Source of the DNA: Chlorella sorokiniana
Lineage: Eukaryota > Chlorophyta > Trebouxiophyceae > Chlorellales > Chlorellaceae
Assembly: GCA_025917655.1 (NCBI GenBank)
Contig: CP084616.1
Location: 1-64,000, forward strand
Direction: 5' to 3'
DNA length: 64,000 bases
Part shown: positions 59,615 through 64,000 of the stretch, in pieces
Numbering within the stretch: the first letter of the stretch is position 1
How the letters are laid out: each line of letters begins with the position of its first letter
Made by a program: the position numbers and the translations under genes
The notes under the pieces: generated by a model
The model's database searches: none
What the model saw: the letters and a program-made list of their open reading frames with translations, nothing else
What the model was told of the DNA's origin: nothing

Positions 59615-60838
59615 ATGGTGGGTGCAGCGATGCTGCTGTTTGCGGCTTCCCCCATCGCCATGGCGCCCCGCGCTTCTCGGCCGTCCCGTCGCGCCTTTGT
59701 GGCCCCTTCCGCCGCTGCTTTGCGCGTCAGCAGACGGGTGGCGGCATCCCCGCGTCAGTTCCACTCCACTGTGTGTGCGCAGACCGGTCTCGAAAAGAAA
59801 ATCGTCACTGAGGGCTCCGGCGCGAGCCCCAAGCAGGGCGACAAGGTGGGTGGTGAAGGGTGCTGGTGGCATCGTGGTGCATCGGCGGCAACCAGCGGGT
59901 AGGGTGATCGCTGAAGCTGAGCACCGCAGCAGGACGTCAGCACCCCGCAGCCACTGACTCGCAACCCTGCTCCGGTTTTCATGGCTGGTGTGCAGGTCAC
60001 CGTGCACTACACAGGTGGGTGATGAGGCCAAGCTGCGCCCTCGCTTGAGTCTGGCACCCTTCGAGCTGCTGCTGCCAGGTGTCAGCACGGCCCCTGCTCA
60101 TCAAGCACTGGCCCGCCTGCGCAGGCACCTTCCCCGATGGTCGCAAGTTCGATTCCTCCCGCGACCGGGGCCAGCCCTTTGTTTTCTCCATCGGCATGGG
60201 GCAGGGTGAGAGGGGCCTGGGCGGCTGCTGCGCTTCCATGTGCCCTGCTTGCTGCTGCCCCTCGACGTCGCCAATCCCCCAACCCCAACTCTTGTGGTTC
60301 CGCCTCCTGGCAGTCATTCGCGGCTGGGACGAGGGCGTGATGTCGATGAAGGTGGGGGAGCGCGCCACGCTCACCTGCCCCCTGAGTACGCTTATGGCGA
60401 GTGAGTGGCGCCTGGGTCCAGGCCGCGGTGATGGGTTTCCCCCTCATGGGTGTTTGCAGCCGGGAGGTGCTGCAGGTGGCCCTGTGTTGCTTGACATTAG
60501 CCAGCCCGGGGTGCGCTCGTTCAGATGGGGGAATGGGGCAGGGGTGCCAACGGGAGGGTGGAGAGTGCATGCTGGCAAGCGGCCGTTTGTGCTCACGCTT
60601 CTGTGCCTCTGCAGGCGCGGCGCTGGTGGCGTGATTCCTCCGGGCGCAACCTTGCTGTTCGACGTAAGACTTGTGTGTGCCCTCCTGTCTGTTGCGGAAC
60701 TGCAGAGCACTTTGGGGAGGGTGGCTGCATGTCAGACTGCATGCTAGGCTACGGTGTTTGTTTCCTACCTAGACCTGTTTGTTTGATGTATCATGGAGCC
60801 CGCAACTGCTGCAGGTGGAGCTGCTGAAGATCAACTGA
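59615..60838 (+). CDS. FKBP-type peptidyl-prolyl isomerase, plastid-targeted
   Basis: The transit peptide starts MVGAAMLLFAASPIAMAPRA and runs to about TVCAQ. An FKBP12-like domain follows: GLEKKIVTEGSG, QGDK, VTVHYTG, GTFPDGRKFDSSRDRGQPF, VFSIGMGQVIRGWDEGVMSM, KVGERATLTCP, GERGAGGVIPPGATLLFD and VELLKIN, stop 60836-60838. Key FKBP residues (Tyr, Phe, Asp, Trp, Ile) are present, so isomerase activity is likely. Exons: 59615-59845, 59996-60014 (19 nt), 60125-60205, 60314 to about 60400, then two more. The C run at 60378-60382 is one base short of the frame for CPPEYAYG, although all exons around it are perfect. An in-frame ATG at 59540 would lengthen the leader. Confidence 0.9.
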
Positions 60839-61272
60839 GCGGAGGCGCTCGGGCATCTTCGGCCACCCACCACCGCAGTCTTTGAAGCGTGCCGCCCTCA
60901 CAGCCTTTTGACGCAGCGTGCTGGCATGTGCTGTTGAACAAACGAACTCAGAGTTTTGCTTGAATTAAGTATACCTGTGAATTGAAGAGCAAGTTATCGC
61001 AGCTGACCAAGCGAGGGGTGTCCGTGAGGGCGGCAGGCGGGGCGGCTCGCCTGCTGAGCGCCAGGTGCTGCATCATGCCGGTCCCTCCAGTACCCTGCAT
61101 GTGATCCGTAAATTGCCTGACGCAATTTGACAACATTCATGCATGGCTTGTTTGCCGCACTGCTGCGGCAAACTCGACATGCCTCCGCTGCGTGTAGTGG
61201 CGGGGGCTTTGGCGGGGGCTAGCAGCATCTGAATATTTCCCACAACCACTTTCCAACATCCCCAGACGCTCC
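60839..61272. other. Intergenic region, no gene seen
   Basis: About 430 bp between FKBP and the GTPase gene. It is relatively AT-rich at 60930-61000. No feature recognised. Confidence 0.4.
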
Positions 61273-64000
61273 ATGTCTTCGGTTGCCCCCAGTGACCCCT
61301 CCCTCATTCGCAACTTTGCGATTATAGGTGCCCTTCACCCCGAAGTGTTTAGCATGCTCTTGTCCTCGGTGCATAAACATCAGGGATGGCACTGTTAGAT
61401 CGGATGCGATACCTGTCTGCTCGCCGATGCCGCCGCCACTGCCGCCGTTACGTCGCTGCAGCAACGCAGCCCCAACCCACCTCTGCTGCAGCCCACGTGG
61501 ATCACGGCAAGACAACCCTGGTCGACCGCCTGCTGTCCTTCTGCGGAGCATCGCTGAAGTGAGCAGCGGCGGCCCGACAAGGAGCAGGCATTCCCCACCG
61601 CACAGGCGTGGCTGCCTGTGCTGGAGCTGTTCCGCATTCAGTCGCTTTCTTTTCTCTGCGCTGCAGTGAGGATCGCGTGATGGACTCCAACCAGTTTGAG
61701 AAGGAGCGAGGCATCACCATCGCCTCCAAGTACACGTCCTTCCAGGTAGGCCGGGCACTGGGCAAGGCAGGCGGGAACTGCTGGGCTGTTGCCTCTGCCT
61801 TTGCCGGGCGTGTTCTGGGGTTGCAGATAATTTTGCTGGCAGCTGGTGAGGCATGGCATGGCAGCGAGGCACACATCAGGACTGTCACCCAGGCGGCACA
61901 GCAGGGGTCTGCTCCGCTTCACAGCTGTGGCTCCCCTGAGGCGGCCAGCATTGCTGCCTGCGCACCTGTCGTGCAAGAGCAGCAGTGCTCAGCTTCCTGG
62001 CCGCGCACCCGCCGATCCCATGCAGTACCGCGGTCACACCTTCAACGCCGTGGACACGCCGGGCCACGCCGACTTTGGTGGGGAGGTGGAGCGGTGAGCG
62101 GGGTGCACCGTGGGCAGGGCGCCTGAAGTGGGCCTGACTTGAGCTGCCACATCAGGAGCTTGTGAGGGGAGGAGTCAAGCTGCTTTGAATCCTGCGCTTC
62201 CCGCCGCGCGCGACTGCGGGGGCTGGCCAGCGCCAGCGCTTGGCGTGCGCATGTGCAGTGTGTGTGTGTGGGGGAAGGGGGCGCGCGCGCCAGGGCTAGC
62301 CTTCGCATCGCCACATGCTCTGCTATGCTGTGCTCCCTGCTCTCTGAGACCACGCTGCGAGCGCTGCGCCCCCACATCGTGACCACAGCGTGCTGGGCAT
62401 GGTGGATGGCGCTGTGCTTCTGGTGGACGCGTGTGAGGGGCCCCTCAGCCAGACCAAGTTTGTGGTGGAGAAGGCAATCGCGGGGGCTGAGGTAAGCGCT
62501 GCCGGGCTGTGGGCGTGTCGCAGCAAAGCAGCATCGCTGCCAGCATGCTCCGGTAGGTCTTCGCCCCCAAAGGCAACCGTCCCCCCCACCCCCTCCCACC
62601 CTTCCACCCCCCACCCCCCACACACACACACCTCCACCCCCACCCCCACTCCTAGGCCGCTGGTGGTGCTGAACAAGGTTGACCGCCCGGTGCCACGGAG
62701 CGTCGCTGCGGCGAGGTGGAGTCAGGTGTGCGGGCATCCGTGGTTTGGCTGCCTGGTTGTTTTGACGGTTAGAGTCGCTTCCCACAACGCTGATTCGATC
62801 ATCTCCGTGCCTGCCGCCGCTCCTCCTGTTGTTGTTGGGCTGAGGAGGGGGCGCCATGGCCCTCACCGCGTGCCACCACAGCCGCAGATGCTGCCCTGCC
62901 AATCCCCAGCGTTTGCCGGTCAAGACCTCTCCCCGTGCCTCGCCTGCTGCCCCTCGCACAGCCCTGTTTGATGTCTTTGCCCAGCTGGGCGCCAGTGAGG
63001 AGCAGCTCGACTTCCCGGTGCTCTACGCCTCAGCCCGCCAGGGCTGGGCGGCGACTGCGCTGCCTCCGCCAGGCAGCGGCCCGCCTGCCCCCGAGGCCGC
63101 CTCCATGGCACCCTTGCTGGACGCCTTGCTGGCTCACGTGCCGCCGCCGCCCGCAGAGCGCGTCCAAGGTGGGCATGCCTGTGTTTGCGTGCATGTGTGC
63201 AGGCTGGGCGTGCTTGTCCCAGCATCATGCCGTGCCAACACACTGCCTCGGCACCCTTACCCCGCTCGCCTGCTGCACGCATTGCTGCGATGCGCCACAC
63301 GGCCCCTCCTGGCTGACTCGTCCTCTGGGCTGTGCGTTGTACTGCACTGGATACCGCAGATCCCTTCAGCTTCCTGGTGGTCATGGCGGAGCGGCACCCC
63401 TTCCTGGGCCGCCTGGCCACGGGGCGAGTGCACAGCGGCGCGGTGGCAGTGGGGGACCGCGTCAAGGTGCTGTGGCGCGACGGTGAGCGCCCCCTCTGTG
63501 CTGTTCTTGCAATTTGCTGTTCTGATGGCACCATCTCATTTTGTCGTCCTGGTGGCGGCAGGCATGGCAGGGAAGCCGGGGGCTGCCTGCCGGCTGCAGC
63601 AGGCTGCGACATTGCCCTGCCACAGCCCTGCATGCTCTCACTGGCCCGCTGCCGTTGCTGACAGCCCCCTCCACTGCGTGTGTGTGCGTCTCCCCCACCC
63701 ACCTGTCTTCCAGGCGGCCAGCAGGAGGGCTTCAAGGTCACCAAGCTGATGAAGCGCAGCGGCACAGCCACAGGTGGGCTTCCTCGGCTGGTTGGCGGGG
63801 CAGCCCTTGCCCTGGTTGCACACCGACACACAGCCCTCCAGTCCACACCCGTTTCTTTTCCCTACCCGCATGCTTTCATGGAATCTCACACACCAGGCAT
63901 TCGCAACCCATCCACCTGCATGGACGGCCCCCTATCCACACACACATGCGTTTCGGATCCCACTTCCTCTTGCCCACCCTGCAGTGGAGGTGGAGAGAGC
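61273..64000 (+). CDS. BipA/TypA-like translational GTPase, 5' part (cut by window end)
   Basis: Ribosome-binding GTPase of the BipA/TypA group. Exons join in phase: [18 protein letters not shown] then [20 protein letters not shown] (G1), [20 protein letters not shown] (switch I), [20 protein letters not shown] (G3), [30 protein letters not shown] (G4), [29 protein letters not shown] (G5), [20 protein letters not shown] and [19 protein letters not shown] at the window edge. The beta-barrel and the EF-G-like C-terminal domains lie beyond 64000. The ATG at 61273 gives no transit peptide, so a 5' exon may be missing or the protein may be cytosolic. Confidence 0.9.

Noticed and set aside
1-64000. 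Transposable element, CRISPR array, rRNA, tRNA or virus insertion
   Set aside because: No reverse transcriptase, integrase, transposase, long terminal repeat, spaced repeat array, rRNA motif or clear tRNA cloverleaf was seen; tRNA and ncRNA absence should be confirmed by covariance search.

Overview
This window looks like the end of a nuclear chromosome from a green alga, most likely a trebouxiophyte of the Chlorella type. The evidence: it opens with about 300 bp of plant-type telomere repeat (CCCTAAA); the DNA is GC-rich; genes are split by many short introns; and the gene set is photosynthetic-eukaryote (plastid ABCF ATPase, fibrillin, thylakoid-lumen protein, plastid IF3, plastid FKBP, BipA/TypA-type GTPase). 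The species is inferred, not shown. I saw no transposon, CRISPR array, rRNA or tRNA.

Layout. Telomere (1-298). Then a minus-strand run: ABCF ATPase (1122-6938), a protein with a ZNHIT3-like C-terminus (7240-8694) and an epoxide hydrolase (9063-12989). After an unexplained 2 kb gap comes a plus-strand run: secreted M43-type metalloprotease with a Pro-rich tail (14947-17661), Tat-type thylakoid-lumen protein (18436-20819), OPR/FASTK-like helical-repeat protein (21253-24090), fibrillin (24377-26224). Minus: glucose-6-phosphate 1-epimerase (26698-29979), membrane-anchored cyclophilin-like protein (30277-31660). Plus: POLD3 (32301-35296), F-box/LRR protein (35759-38041). Minus: nucleolar GTPase NOG1 (38648-44983). 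Plus: plastid IF3 (45482-47784). Then a 4.4 kb block with a tandem duplication: two paralogous genes of unknown function (48585-49254, 51003-51703), each followed by a copy of the last exon of a PP2C phosphatase; the full PP2C gene is 52197-55734 (minus). Last: mTERF-like (56112-58363, plus), NOPCHAP1-like (58554-59431, minus), FKBP (59615-60838, plus) and the 5' part of a BipA/TypA-like GTPase (61273 to the window end).

Themes: organelle gene expression and plastid upkeep (IF3, mTERF-like, OPR-like, BipA, FKBP, fibrillin, lumen protein), ribosome/snoRNP assembly (NOG1, NOPCHAP1-like, ZNHIT3-like) and DNA replication (POLD3). The genes are independent eukaryotic units, not operons.

Two points matter for using this annotation. 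First, several strongly conserved genes have a one-base frame break, mostly in C or G homopolymers (epoxide hydrolase, F-box/LRR, FKBP, mTERF-like, one duplicated gene). Residual sequencing error is the likeliest cause, so I annotate them as genes, not pseudogenes. Second, coordinates run from first to last coding base including introns; exon structures were read by eye from splice consensus and protein conservation.
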